A stretch of 59,320 bases of DNA from CAYPIE01 sp964410665. Its GTDB lineage: Bacteria > Planctomycetota > Planctomycetia > Gemmatales > Gemmataceae. Positions within the stretch are counted from its first letter, which is position 1. Every line of letters begins with the position of its first letter. The DNA lies in NCBI GenBank assembly GCA_964410665.1, contig CAYPIE010000029.1, forward strand, positions 1 to 59,320, given 5' to 3'. The notes below the pieces were generated by a model that saw only the letters and a list, made by a program, of their open reading frames with translations, ran no database searches and was not told the origin of the DNA. Position numbers and translations under genes: made by a program. Below are positions 1-7,983 of the stretch, piece after piece.

Positions 1-42
1 GTAGGAACGTAAGTTCCGGAGCTCTTCTCTGCCTCTCAAGGC

Positions 43-140
43 GAGCCCCGGACGTGAGTCCGGGGGTTCTGACTTATCGCAAACGCCTCTGCCTCTTTCC
101 CCGCACCGCAACCGCCTCTGCCGCTTCGCATCGCAATCGC
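43..140. repeat. Edge repeat: hairpin plus ~25-bp degenerate array
   Basis: A hairpin at 46-65 (arms CCCCGGAC and GTCCGGGG around GTGA) is followed by two to three degenerate units of about 25 bp with the core CGCANCGCAANCGCC. The stretch 89-140 matches the reverse complement of 59268-59320 at roughly nine bases in ten. The hairpin resembles the one at 59221-59254. No coding sequence is supported in 1-185. This looks like a dispersed intergenic repeat. Confidence 0.6.
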
Positions 141-185
141 TTGGTGTTCCCATCGAAAACGCTCGGTTGCGTTCCGACCCTCTGC

Positions 186-1316
186 TCACTGGGCAAACAG
201 CTTGCGGAGTTCAAGTTTGCGATAGGGCCCCTTGGTTGCCGAGCCTTGGTTGGCGATGGACAGATGCAAGGTCTGGGTGGTGGGAGAGAACACCATGCTG
301 TGCATGGTGGCTCTGCCTTGATTGACCGTGTCGAGTTGCTGAATCACGTCGGGAATCCCTAGCGGCTTGGCAGGAGCCTGCTCCAACGCACTCAACTGCT
401 CATAGCGCCGACAGATCATGTTCCCGGCCAGCCCATCGCAACGGAAATGATTGGTGCACAAGCAAACTCCCTGGTTGCCGCGACGAATCTGGACTTGTTT
501 GGGTGTGATCTCAAACACCGCTCCGCCATTGCGGTCGCAGATGGTGATTGCCGCATACGTCGAGCGGTTGGCGGTGCGCAGAAGCGTCTCTGCCTCGGCG
601 ATCGTCTTGCATTCTTCTAGGACGCGGCGATATAGAAAGCTCAAAGGGACGCCTTGTGGATCAATCCCGGGCGAGCCATCGCCGGCTCTGACGATGGCAT
701 TGGTGGTGACGCATAAGCCGGCTTCGTTCATTCCGGAAATGATGCCCAGCATGGTCGGGAAGTTGATACTGGCGAAGGCGAGCTTGCCCTTGGGCTTGAT
801 AATGCTAACGATAGTGTATTCATGAAGGTTTAAAAACGGCGGCCAATCAAAGTTGCGGCCAAACAGGGGGGCCTGGATACGACTCCGATCGGAGGCAACG
901 ATGAGTGTGGAGCAGGCATTCACCTTGTGCAGATCGGGCATGGTATTGGTAAAGATGAAGGTGTCCTCGGCGATCCCCGAGACTTTGGCGGCGGCGTGCA
1001 GCTCCGCTAGGTGGTGGGGTGGCAGCTTGTTGATTAAGGTCTTGCCCGCTTTGACCAGAAACGGGTAGACCGGCCCGAAGCCCATTTGTTGGACAAACTC
1101 GGGCACCCGCTGCAGCAAGGGTCGGGCCGGTTTGCCCACCAGTTCACCGTAAGCCGCGCCGATCTGTTCGGGGGTGCCTGCGGCGGTAAATACCGGCACG
1201 CCCTCCAAGATTTGCAGTCGTCCGACTCCGGATTGGCCTTGGGGATAGACAAAGCCCTGGCCGGCGACGGGAACTGCCCAGAGGCAACAGGCAACGAGAG
1301 TCCCTAAACGTTTCAT
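186..1316 (-). CDS. Peptidase C45 / acyl-CoA:6-aminopenicillanate acyltransferase-like Ntn hydrolase
   Basis: Exported protein of 376 residues. The start chosen gives an N-terminal signal peptide (MKRLGTLVACCLWAVPVAG); the frame stays open upstream but without signal-like sequence. The Ntn-hydrolase hallmark is Cys135 in the context NACSTLIV, followed about 20 residues later by GRNFDWPP, the pattern of choloylglycine hydrolase/penicillin acyltransferase relatives in which the cysteine becomes the N-terminal nucleophile. A later stretch (GIISGMNEAGLCVTTNAI) is also typical of the C45 family. It probably hydrolyses or transfers an amide-linked acyl group; the substrate cannot be read from sequence. 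It stands alone, divergent from the ATPase gene at 1540. Confidence 0.88.
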   Translation of the reverse strand: MKRLGTLVACCLWAVPVAGQGFVYPQGQSGVGRLQILEGVPVFTAAGTPEQIGAAYGELVGKPARPLLQRVPEFVQQMGFGPVYPFLVKAGKTLINKLPPHHLAELHAAAKVSGIAEDTFIFTNTMPDLHKVNACSTLIVASDRSRIQAPLFGRNFDWPPFLNLHEYTIVSIIKPKGKLAFASINFPTMLGIISGMNEAGLCVTTNAIVRAGDGSPGIDPQGVPLSFLYRRVLEECKTIAEAETLLRTANRSTYAAITICDRNGGAVFEITPKQVQIRRGNQGVCLCTNHFRCDGLAGNMICRRYEQLSALEQAPAKPLGIPDVIQQLDTVNQGRATMHSMVFSPTTQTLHLSIANQGSATKGPYRKLELRKLFAQ

Positions 1317-1539
1317 CCTGTGCTCCTGTACTGACGATGACTCGAGGATAGGGCCTGATCGGGTCTGCACGGGCTCATAGTTGGGTCGCCCGGACAGCTT
1401 AGCCCGGTTGAGGCTGGTTGGCCAGCGCAATACCCGGTTCGACCGGGGTCCCCTCACCAGCCAAGGCCAGACTCCTACAATGTCTTCGCGAAATGCTGGT
1501 ACGTGATTCTTCGAAGTCTCGACGAGGACGGGATGCCCC

Positions 1540-4050
1540 GTGCAAGAACACGATATTGAATTGCCTGCCTGCTTTTATCTGGGCTGTGAGTATGATCTGG
1601 ACAATCGTACGTTGGCGTGCGATCGGCCCCCGGTCATGCTGGATGCGCGGGATCTCCGCACCCATGGCGTGTTGGTCGGTATGACTGGTTCGGGCAAAAC
1701 CGGGCTGGGCATCAGCATCCTGGAGGAAGCCGCGATTGATGGCATCCCGAGCATCATCCTGGATGTGAAGGGGGACCTGACCAACCTGCTGTTGCAATTT
1801 CCCGATCTGCAGCCTGGTGATTTTCTCCCGTGGCTCAATCCCGAAGATGCCCGGATCGAGCAGCTCAGTGACCAGGCATATGCGGAAAAGCTCGCGAATC
1901 GTTGGCGGCAAGGCTTGGCCGAGACCTTGCAGGGCCCGGAGCGGATCGCTCGGCTGCGAGCCGCCGCCGAATGGGTCATTTACACGCCGGGCAGTGATGC
2001 CGGGCTGCCCTTATCGGTACTGAAAACCTTTGCGGCTCCCTCTGCCGATTTGAGCCGCGAACTGCTCAACCAGCGGATAGAGGCCACCGCGACTGCCTTG
2101 CTTGGCCTGACCGGGGTGAGTGGTGATCCCGTTCAGTCACGTGAGCATATATTGATTGCTCAGTTGTTGTTGCATGCCTGGAGCCGGCAGGAGGATTTGG
2201 ATCTGCCGCGCTTAATCCAACGCATCCAACAACCGCCGATCCATCAGGTTGGTGCCTTTGACATGGAAACCTTCTTCCCAGAGTCGGAGCGGCTTTCTCT
2301 GGCGCTGTCATTGAACAACATCTTGGCCTCGCCGAGCTTCTCGACCTGGATTGAGGGGGACCCCCTGGCCCTGGAGCAGATGCTGTACGCTCCGGGGGAT
2401 GGTGAACTTCCTGGGCGACCCCGGCAGCTGATCTTCTATCTGGCCCATCTGGACGATGCTCAGCGGATGTTTTTCTTAACCTTGCTGCTCGAAGAGGTGC
2501 TCGCCTGGAGTCGCAAGCAATCGGGGACGAGTAATCTCCGAGCGTTACTGTATTTCGATGAGGTATTCGGCTACTTACCGCCGTACCCACGCAATCCCCC
2601 GACTAAGTTACCGCTGATGACCCTGATGAAGCAGGCACGGGCCTTTGGCCTGGGTGTGTTGCTGGCCACCCAGAACCCGGTGGATTTGGACTACAAGGCG
2701 CTGTCCAACGCCGGGGTGTGGCTGATCGGCAAGCTGCAGACCGACCGGGACAAATTGCGTTTGCTGGAAGGGCTTGAGGGGGTCGCCGCCGAGCGGGGGA
2801 CTTTGACGGACCGTGCGACGCTGGATCGGGTGATCTCAGGTCTGGGCAAACGGGTATTTTTGTTCCATAACGTGCACACTGCCAAGCCGCGTTTGTTTCA
2901 AACCCGCTGGGCCTTATCGTTTTTGCGTGGGCCACTGGGTCGCACCGAGGTGGCCCGCTTGATGGAGCCCTATAAGCAACACCGGGCGTCCAGGCAAGGG
3001 CTGGACCCACCTCCGACGGTCGCGGAGCCAGACTGGACGCAGGCGCGGGCGGCCGATTTGCAGTATCGCGACCAGTTACGCCGCAGCGATGCGGCCCGAC
3101 TGCCGCCGACGCGGTCTACACCACCAAACGATCCTGCCGGGGTCAATCCCCCGTATCTGCCGATCCGGGCCTGGCATCCCGAGCAGAGCGAAGCCAGCAA
3201 CTCGAGGGGCCAGGAAACGCCCATCCGCAAGATGCTGGTCTATCATGCGCGACTGTTTGGCTTTGCCGAAGTCAGCTTTGTCGATCGCAAGCGTAATCTA
3301 CAGTATCGTCGCCCCTACCGCTTTCTCGCCGAGCCGCCCAGGCCGTATCAGAATGTGGTTTGGGAACAAGACGAGAGTCTCAACCCAGAGGAATGGACTA
3401 CACCGGTGTCTGGAGCCGAGTGGAGCGAGCTGCCCAGTGGCTGGGATACGCCACGAAAACTCAAACCGCTCAAAAAAGAGCTCAGTGACATGCTTTATCA
3501 CCATGCCCGGCTGTCCCTGGTGGAAAATGTCACACTTGGACTGACTAGTGAACCAGGCGAGGATGTTCACAGCTTTCTTGCACGCGCCCAACAGCGCGCT
3601 GTGGAACGGGCCGACGCCGAGCGGTCTCCGATCCAAGCGCGGTATCAATCGCGCCTGGAACAGGAACGGCGCTTGTTGCCACCCCGACCGGTGCCACCGC
3701 CCGCGGTCCCCCGGACGTTCCTCGATCTCGTCACCTTTGGTCTACTACGCCCACCGCCGCCACCGCCGGTCCCAGACCCCAAGCGAAGCCAGGCCGAACG
3801 GAGAATTGCCGCGCAGGAGCAAAAGATCCAGGCCATCGAAGCGGAGTGGCAGGCCCGGCAGGCGGATATTTGTGACCGCTGGCAGCAGCAAGCACAAACG
3901 TATACGGAACTCCTTCTCAAACCGCGCCGCGATGACATCCAAGTCACCCACTATGGTCTGATTTGGGCCCCTTACTGGCACTGTATTTATGCCGATGGCC
4001 GTGCGGAACGCTATACCGCCTATGGGAACCTCCGCAAGTTCACAGGTTGA
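1540..4050 (+). CDS. HerA/DUF87-like P-loop ATPase with coiled-coil C-terminal extension
   Basis: 836-residue protein with a GTG start. Walker A is GMTGSGKT at residues 47-54. Walker B is LYFDE near residues 336-340, followed by a sensor-like LLATQNPVDLDYKALSNAG segment, the arrangement of FtsK/HerA DNA-pumping ATPases. The region after about residue 480 is not ATPase-like. It holds a conserved-looking alpha/beta block, a proline-rich hinge (PPPPPPVP) and a charged coiled coil (about residues 745-790), and ends in an aromatic, cysteine-containing patch. Known relatives translocate or process DNA or act in conflict systems, but no NurA nuclease or partner gene lies beside it. A membrane-free cytosolic role is inferred; the substrate is unknown. 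Confidence 0.85.
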   Translation: MQEHDIELPACFYLGCEYDLDNRTLACDRPPVMLDARDLRTHGVLVGMTGSGKTGLGISILEEAAIDGIPSIILDVKGDLTNLLLQFPDLQPGDFLPWLNPEDARIEQLSDQAYAEKLANRWRQGLAETLQGPERIARLRAAAEWVIYTPGSDAGLPLSVLKTFAAPSADLSRELLNQRIEATATALLGLTGVSGDPVQSREHILIAQLLLHAWSRQEDLDLPRLIQRIQQPPIHQVGAFDMETFFPESERLSLALSLNNILASPSFSTWIEGDPLALEQMLYAPGDGELPGRPRQLIFYLAHLDDAQRMFFLTLLLEEVLAWSRKQSGTSNLRALLYFDEVFGYLPPYPRNPPTKLPLMTLMKQARAFGLGVLLATQNPVDLDYKALSNAGVWLIGKLQTDRDKLRLLEGLEGVAAERGTLTDRATLDRVISGLGKRVFLFHNVHTAKPRLFQTRWALSFLRGPLGRTEVARLMEPYKQHRASRQGLDPPPTVAEPDWTQARAADLQYRDQLRRSDAARLPPTRSTPPNDPAGVNPPYLPIRAWHPEQSEASNSRGQETPIRKMLVYHARLFGFAEVSFVDRKRNLQYRRPYRFLAEPPRPYQNVVWEQDESLNPEEWTTPVSGAEWSELPSGWDTPRKLKPLKKELSDMLYHHARLSLVENVTLGLTSEPGEDVHSFLARAQQRAVERADAERSPIQARYQSRLEQERRLLPPRPVPPPAVPRTFLDLVTFGLLRPPPPPPVPDPKRSQAERRIAAQEQKIQAIEAEWQARQADICDRWQQQAQTYTELLLKPRRDDIQVTHYGLIWAPYWHCIYADGRAERYTAYGNLRKFTG

Positions 4051-4255
4051 CTGCGGATTCGCGTTTGTGGGCTTGGTTTGAAGTGTCGGTCGTGGTTGCA
4101 ACTGTGGGTTTCGAACCGATCGCGGGGAAGGAAGTGGTCTGCATCTCTTCCTATTGAGCGGCAGGTGGGAACCCGCATGTGCGTTGAGCAGAGTTCAGTC
4201 GAGTCCCCACGTCAGCCACCCGCCGCTCGGAAAAGGGGAGCCAGCCGTCGTAACC

Positions 4256-4456
4256 TTAACAGCCCTTCTGGTCCGAAGTTTCGGTCGAAGCTGTGTCTTT
4301 TGGCTGGGAACAACAACTTGGAGTCCCACAAGCTTGGCTGGTCCCCTCCGCATCGGCCTTGGCCGGTTCCTCGGTCGCAGCTTTCTTGCCGAAGATGGCG
4401 TCGTAGCCATCGGCGAATCCTTGATCTTGCGACAAGCCAACACGCACAATACTCAT
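4256..4456 (-). CDS. Conserved small protein, cysteine-rich tail
   Basis: 66 residues beginning MSIVRVGLSQDQGFADGYDAIF. The start is fixed by a strong ribosome-binding site (GAGGAG, 8 bases upstream). The N-terminal 25 residues look like a planctomycete family of short hypothetical proteins that I recall only by pattern. The tail is Ala/Glu/Lys-rich and carries four cysteines (CGTPSCC and a terminal C), which suggests metal binding or redox chemistry, though no known finger spacing is present. The flanks 4051-4255 and 4457-4597 show nothing else that I can support. Function unknown. Confidence 0.65.
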   Translation of the reverse strand: MSIVRVGLSQDQGFADGYDAIFGKKAATEEPAKADAEGTSQACGTPSCCSQPKDTASTETSDQKGC

Positions 4457-4597
4457 GAAGGTTCTCCTCGCAACCAACTGGACAATCCACACAGTCGCGC
4501 TGGGTCAACCTTGGCTGGACGATCGAGGTCAACAAGCCACAGCGCGATCTACTCTGAAGATAGACAGGTTGTGCCCATCGGGCAATCGATCTGTGAT

Positions 4598-4921
4598 TTA
4601 GCTGGGGGTGGACCAAGCCCCAGCGCGGAAACGCAAGTCGGTGATGGTCTGACGAGGCAGACGTTCGCGTAGCCCAGTGAGCAAGCGACGCTTGTGAAAG
4701 TGACTGAATTCCTGTAAGAGGACTGCTCCGCGGACTTCGATCTCCAAGACTCCATGCCGCAAGGCTCCCAATCGTGTTTCTGCGGCAAGTTCCGGTCCGA
4801 CCAGTTCCGTCCAGATCCGTTCAAGCTGCAGCCGTTCCTGTCGCCGGCCCCAGCCCCGGGCAGTGAACAACCGCCCCAGGATCTCGCTCAAGGATTCGGG
4901 TCCTTTACGCTCAGCAGTCAT
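4598..4921 (-). CDS. DUF721 / DciA-like protein
   Basis: 107 residues from the ATG that begins MTAERKGPESL; ATGs 5 and 21 codons upstream are alternatives. The core (SLSEILGRLFTARGW, then a W-x-E-L-VGPELAAETR segment and a basic C-terminal helix) matches the DUF721 family, which includes DciA, the replicative-helicase-loading factor of most bacteria that lack DnaC. A role in helicase loading is a family inference. No replication gene is adjacent; the nearest upstream gene is the DUF1571 protein, 86 bp away on the same strand. It could instead be a generic nucleic-acid-binding DUF721 member. Confidence 0.75.
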   Translation of the reverse strand: MTAERKGPESLSEILGRLFTARGWGRRQERLQLERIWTELVGPELAAETRLGALRHGVLEIEVRGAVLLQEFSHFHKRRLLTGLRERLPRQTITDLRFRAGAWSTPS

Positions 4922-5007
4922 GATCGATGGCCTCATCCTCACCCAGGGGCCAGGCAAGCGACACTGGGTGGGGAACACAAACACCTGCTTTGGGGCGAAC
5001 AGCCGGC

Positions 5008-5835
5008 TCAGTCATCGGTAAAGCAGTCCGCGGTAAAGGCCTCGGCTGCCAGGCGAGGATTGAGCTCAAGGTCCTGGAAGTGATACTGGGCAATCAACTG
5101 ATCACCCGCTTTGAGTGTCGAGCTGACTTGCAGCCAGGTTTTCACATCCACTTTGATGATCACCTCGGTCAAACCGTCTTCCTCGGGAGGGACACACATC
5201 CGACGCCAGACATGGCAGCGACGGTGATTGACCTCCGGAACCGCTTGAACACCCAGATAGTCGACCTGCCAATGACCGTTGGCCTGGATCTGACGCCAAA
5301 CCTGGAAGGTACGTTCCATACCACCAGCGATGCCGAAATCATCGATTCGGTAACGTGATTGGCTACGAACCCGGGGATCATCGGGATCCATGGTCACATA
5401 GCTCACCAACTGGGCAAACACCCCGCGTGGCTTGACCAAGAGCTTGCCGGAGTTTTCGCCATCGACATACAGCGTGCGTGCAACCCGCGGATTACCGCCT
5501 TGAAGCCAATGCATCAGCACACTAAAGGGCTGTTCGCGAAAGCAGACCGCAATGGTCTCGGGCGAGTTTAAATGACCTTCGATCCGTTCTTGCTTGACCA
5601 GGGTACAACGATAGCCACGAACCTGCTGCGAGTAGCGAGCGAGTCCAGCGGCCAACATGCGAACCGGATCGGTCTCGGCTAACTGGGCAAACTCGACCGC
5701 GGAAAGGAGTTGGCCGTCATAGCGCGGAGTGCGCTTCACCGTTGGAGGCCGTTGGCCCCAGGTCTGGGGTCGGTTGGGAGACAGGCATAAGCAAAGCAAC
5801 AAACAGGAGAGCAAGCTAAAAAGACGGGACGTCAT
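5008..5835 (-). CDS. DUF1571 exported protein
   Basis: 275 residues with a clear signal peptide (MTSRLFSLLSCLLLCLCL). The mature part begins with a short helical block (AEFAQLAETDP-like) and continues as a beta-rich sheet with alternating hydrophobic strands (RGYRCTLVKQERIEG, WQVDYLGVQAVPEVN, TEVIIKVDVKTWLQV). This is the LolA/LolB-like beta half-barrel fold assigned to DUF1571 proteins common in planctomycetes. It probably sits in the periplasm and may bind a lipid or hydrophobic ligand, by fold analogy only. It is co-directional with purD upstream. Confidence 0.8.
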   Translation of the reverse strand: MTSRLFSLLSCLLLCLCLSPNRPQTWGQRPPTVKRTPRYDGQLLSAVEFAQLAETDPVRMLAAGLARYSQQVRGYRCTLVKQERIEGHLNSPETIAVCFREQPFSVLMHWLQGGNPRVARTLYVDGENSGKLLVKPRGVFAQLVSYVTMDPDDPRVRSQSRYRIDDFGIAGGMERTFQVWRQIQANGHWQVDYLGVQAVPEVNHRRCHVWRRMCVPPEEDGLTEVIIKVDVKTWLQVSSTLKAGDQLIAQYHFQDLELNPRLAAEAFTADCFTDD

Positions 5836-5913
5836 TGCAACTCCAACAATCAGATCATCCGGGCCGAGCAGGACGAAACTTGGGGATTCCCTCTCGGCCT
5901 TAACATCGGACTG

Positions 5914-5956
5914 GCCGCAGGCGGGCTTATGCCGGATCCGTCAGCATACCTGCGGC
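5914..5956 (-). terminator. Hairpin downstream of purD
   Basis: Outer stem GCCGCAGG/CCTGCGGC encloses a second stem TATGC/GCATA. It lies about 70 bp past the purD stop. There is no T-tract on the minus strand, so it may be a processing or stability hairpin rather than an intrinsic terminator. Confidence 0.3.
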
Positions 5957-6027
5957 AAAGTATTGTTGAGCCATAAGATTCCCGAATGCAAGCCCAGCCC
6001 GATCCATCCCGCTCGGAGGCGCACCCG

Positions 6028-7308
6028 TTAAGCTAAGGCGCGAGCGGCAATGTCGGAGCGATACTGCATGCCTGCAAAAGAAATCATCGCCACCGCGGCA
6101 TACGCCCGCTGCTGGGCCTCCGCCAGAGTCGACCCCAGGGCGGTGACGGCCAAGACCCGTCCCCCATCGGTGATTACCCAGTCCTCATCCATACGGGTGC
6201 CGGCATGAAACACCTTGACATCGGGCAGTTCGGCGACCTCCGCGAGTCCTTGAATGCGCCGACCGGTCTGGATTTTCCCTGGGTAACCGGCACTGGCCAA
6301 CACCACGGAGACCGCTGGACGCGGGTCCCAGCAGATCTGGTCGGGGTCCAAGTCGTGCAGGCGATCATCCACCACTGCCTCAAGCAGATCGAGCAAATCA
6401 CTCTGCAACCGCAGCAACAACGGTTGAGCCTCGGGGTCGCCAAAGCGGGCGTTGAATTCCAACACTCGTGGCCCTTGGGGAGTGAGCATCAGACCGGCGT
6501 AGAGTACGCCGCGAAAAGGGAATTGACCGCGTTTCATGGCATGCACAATCGGGACAAACACCTCGGCTTCGATCCGTTTGATCAGGGCGTCAGTTGCGGC
6601 GGGAGCTGGACAGTACGCGCCCATGCCACCGGTGTTCGGGCCGGCGTCCCCATTCAGCAATGGCTTATGATCCTGCGTCGAGGGCAGAAGCAGAATGGTA
6701 CGACCGCTCACCAGGGCAAACAGGCTCAGCTCCTCGCCTAGCAGGCGTTTTTCCACCACAATCTGTCGCCCCGCGGCGCGACCAAATTCTTCGCGGGTCA
6801 TGATGCGGTCGACCGCGGCCAAGGCCTCTTCGGTGCTCTGGCACACAAACACCCCTTTGCCCGCGGCGAGGCCATCTGCCTTGACGACCACTGGATAACG
6901 CCGCGACTGGATATACGTCCGAGCATGATCCGGTCGATCGAACAGGTCAAACTCCGCGGTGGGGACATCGGCATGGCGCATCAGCCGTTTTGCGAAGACT
7001 TTGCTCGTCTCGATCTGGGCAGCTGCCTGACTAGGGCCAAACACGCGTAAGCCAGCGGCACGAAAGGCGTCCGCCATCCCCGCTGCCAGAGGCGCTTCGG
7101 GGCCGATCACCGTCAGCCCGATCCCCTGCTTGCGGACAAACTGGATCAATTTACTGATCTCGTCGTCCCCAATGGGCAGATTGATCGCATCCATTGCAGT
7201 GCCCGCATTGCCGGGGGCACAATAAACCTGCTCAACACGGGGGGAAGCCGACAGTTTCCAGGCTAAGGCGTGCTCACGGCCCCCTTTGCCAACCACTAAT
7301 ACCTTCAT
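6028..7308 (-). CDS. purD: Phosphoribosylamine-glycine ligase
   Basis: 426 residues, the usual PurD length. It begins MKVLVVGKGGREHALAWKL, the canonical N-terminal domain motif. It continues with GPEAPLAAGMADAFR, the ATP-grasp segment VVKADGLAAGKGVFVC, the metal/ATP site LEFNARFGDPEAQPLLLRL, and the C-terminal VLASAGYPGK block. The cytosolic enzyme makes glycinamide ribonucleotide from phosphoribosylamine, glycine and ATP in de novo purine synthesis. Its start overlaps the stop of the DUF1499 gene by 4 bases (ATGA), so the two are translationally coupled. No other pur genes are nearby. Confidence 0.97.
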   Translation of the reverse strand: MKVLVVGKGGREHALAWKLSASPRVEQVYCAPGNAGTAMDAINLPIGDDEISKLIQFVRKQGIGLTVIGPEAPLAAGMADAFRAAGLRVFGPSQAAAQIETSKVFAKRLMRHADVPTAEFDLFDRPDHARTYIQSRRYPVVVKADGLAAGKGVFVCQSTEEALAAVDRIMTREEFGRAAGRQIVVEKRLLGEELSLFALVSGRTILLLPSTQDHKPLLNGDAGPNTGGMGAYCPAPAATDALIKRIEAEVFVPIVHAMKRGQFPFRGVLYAGLMLTPQGPRVLEFNARFGDPEAQPLLLRLQSDLLDLLEAVVDDRLHDLDPDQICWDPRPAVSVVLASAGYPGKIQTGRRIQGLAEVAELPDVKVFHAGTRMDEDWVITDGGRVLAVTALGSTLAEAQQRAYAAVAMISFAGMQYRSDIAARALA

Positions 7309-7676
7309 ACCTGCTCCAACCGGGTGGAGATTGCATTCAGCAAGACCCGGAGATTTCGCCGGTTTTGCCCAAGATCGCCGACGCCGATGCGTGACTGACT
7401 GCGGGCATGGATCCGTACTTTACTGGCCAAGGGTTCGAGCCGCACGGTGACCTCATCCACAAAGCGAAAAACGCGTGTACGCCGTGTCGCTCGAATAATT
7501 CGTTCGTGCGGATCGACCTCAAGGACTTGCCAACGCGGCAGAGTCCGGATTAAAGCGGCAATCTGATTGAGCAGCTGATCTGGATTTCCCGCGAGATCCA
7601 CCGGTTGCACATCCGCATGCGTTTCCAGTTCGGTGTCGGCAAAGTTTCGGGTAAACCAGTGGATCAAGCCCATCAT
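7305..7676 (-). CDS. DUF1499 family protein
   Basis: 123 residues. The core shows the DUF1499 pattern: a helix (QLLNQIAALIRTLPRWQV), a strand with ATRRTRVFRFVDEVTVRL, and a C-terminal SRIGVGDLGQNRRNLRVLLNAI segment in which RIG.GD..N..R is the signature. Members are small soluble or lipoprotein-like proteins of unknown function. It is the first gene of a two-gene unit with purD (4-base overlap). The coupling to a purine gene does not itself reveal a function. The 307 bp between it and the plus-strand gene at 7984 should hold divergent promoters. Confidence 0.8.
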   Translation of the reverse strand: MMGLIHWFTRNFADTELETHADVQPVDLAGNPDQLLNQIAALIRTLPRWQVLEVDPHERIIRATRRTRVFRFVDEVTVRLEPLASKVRIHARSQSRIGVGDLGQNRRNLRVLLNAISTRLEQV

Positions 7677-7983
7677 TGCGCCTCAAAGCTGCCAGCCCAT
7701 GGTAATTGCTCATGATGCACTCATTGTAGGAAATCGGTCTAGGGCTCGACCAAGCCGCTTTGCGCGGTGGGCGCGGTTTCGCCTTGCTGGACGCCCAACC
7801 GGGTTGCTCACAAATAAGCGATTGCACTCGTTCTATGGGAAAAGATTCTGAACCTAATGACTGGAGTGGTTAAAGAAAGTTGCTCACCTGCCTGAGACGG
7901 TTATGATTAGACAAAACATCATGGAGGGATCAAAGAAACGGAGTCCCATTGCTGCCGCTCATGATGACTTGGAGTTTCCCGGT

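Noticed and set aside
43..140. Possible CRISPR array at the left edge
   Set aside because: The ~25-bp units are contiguous and degenerate, with no unique spacers; no cas genes nearby.
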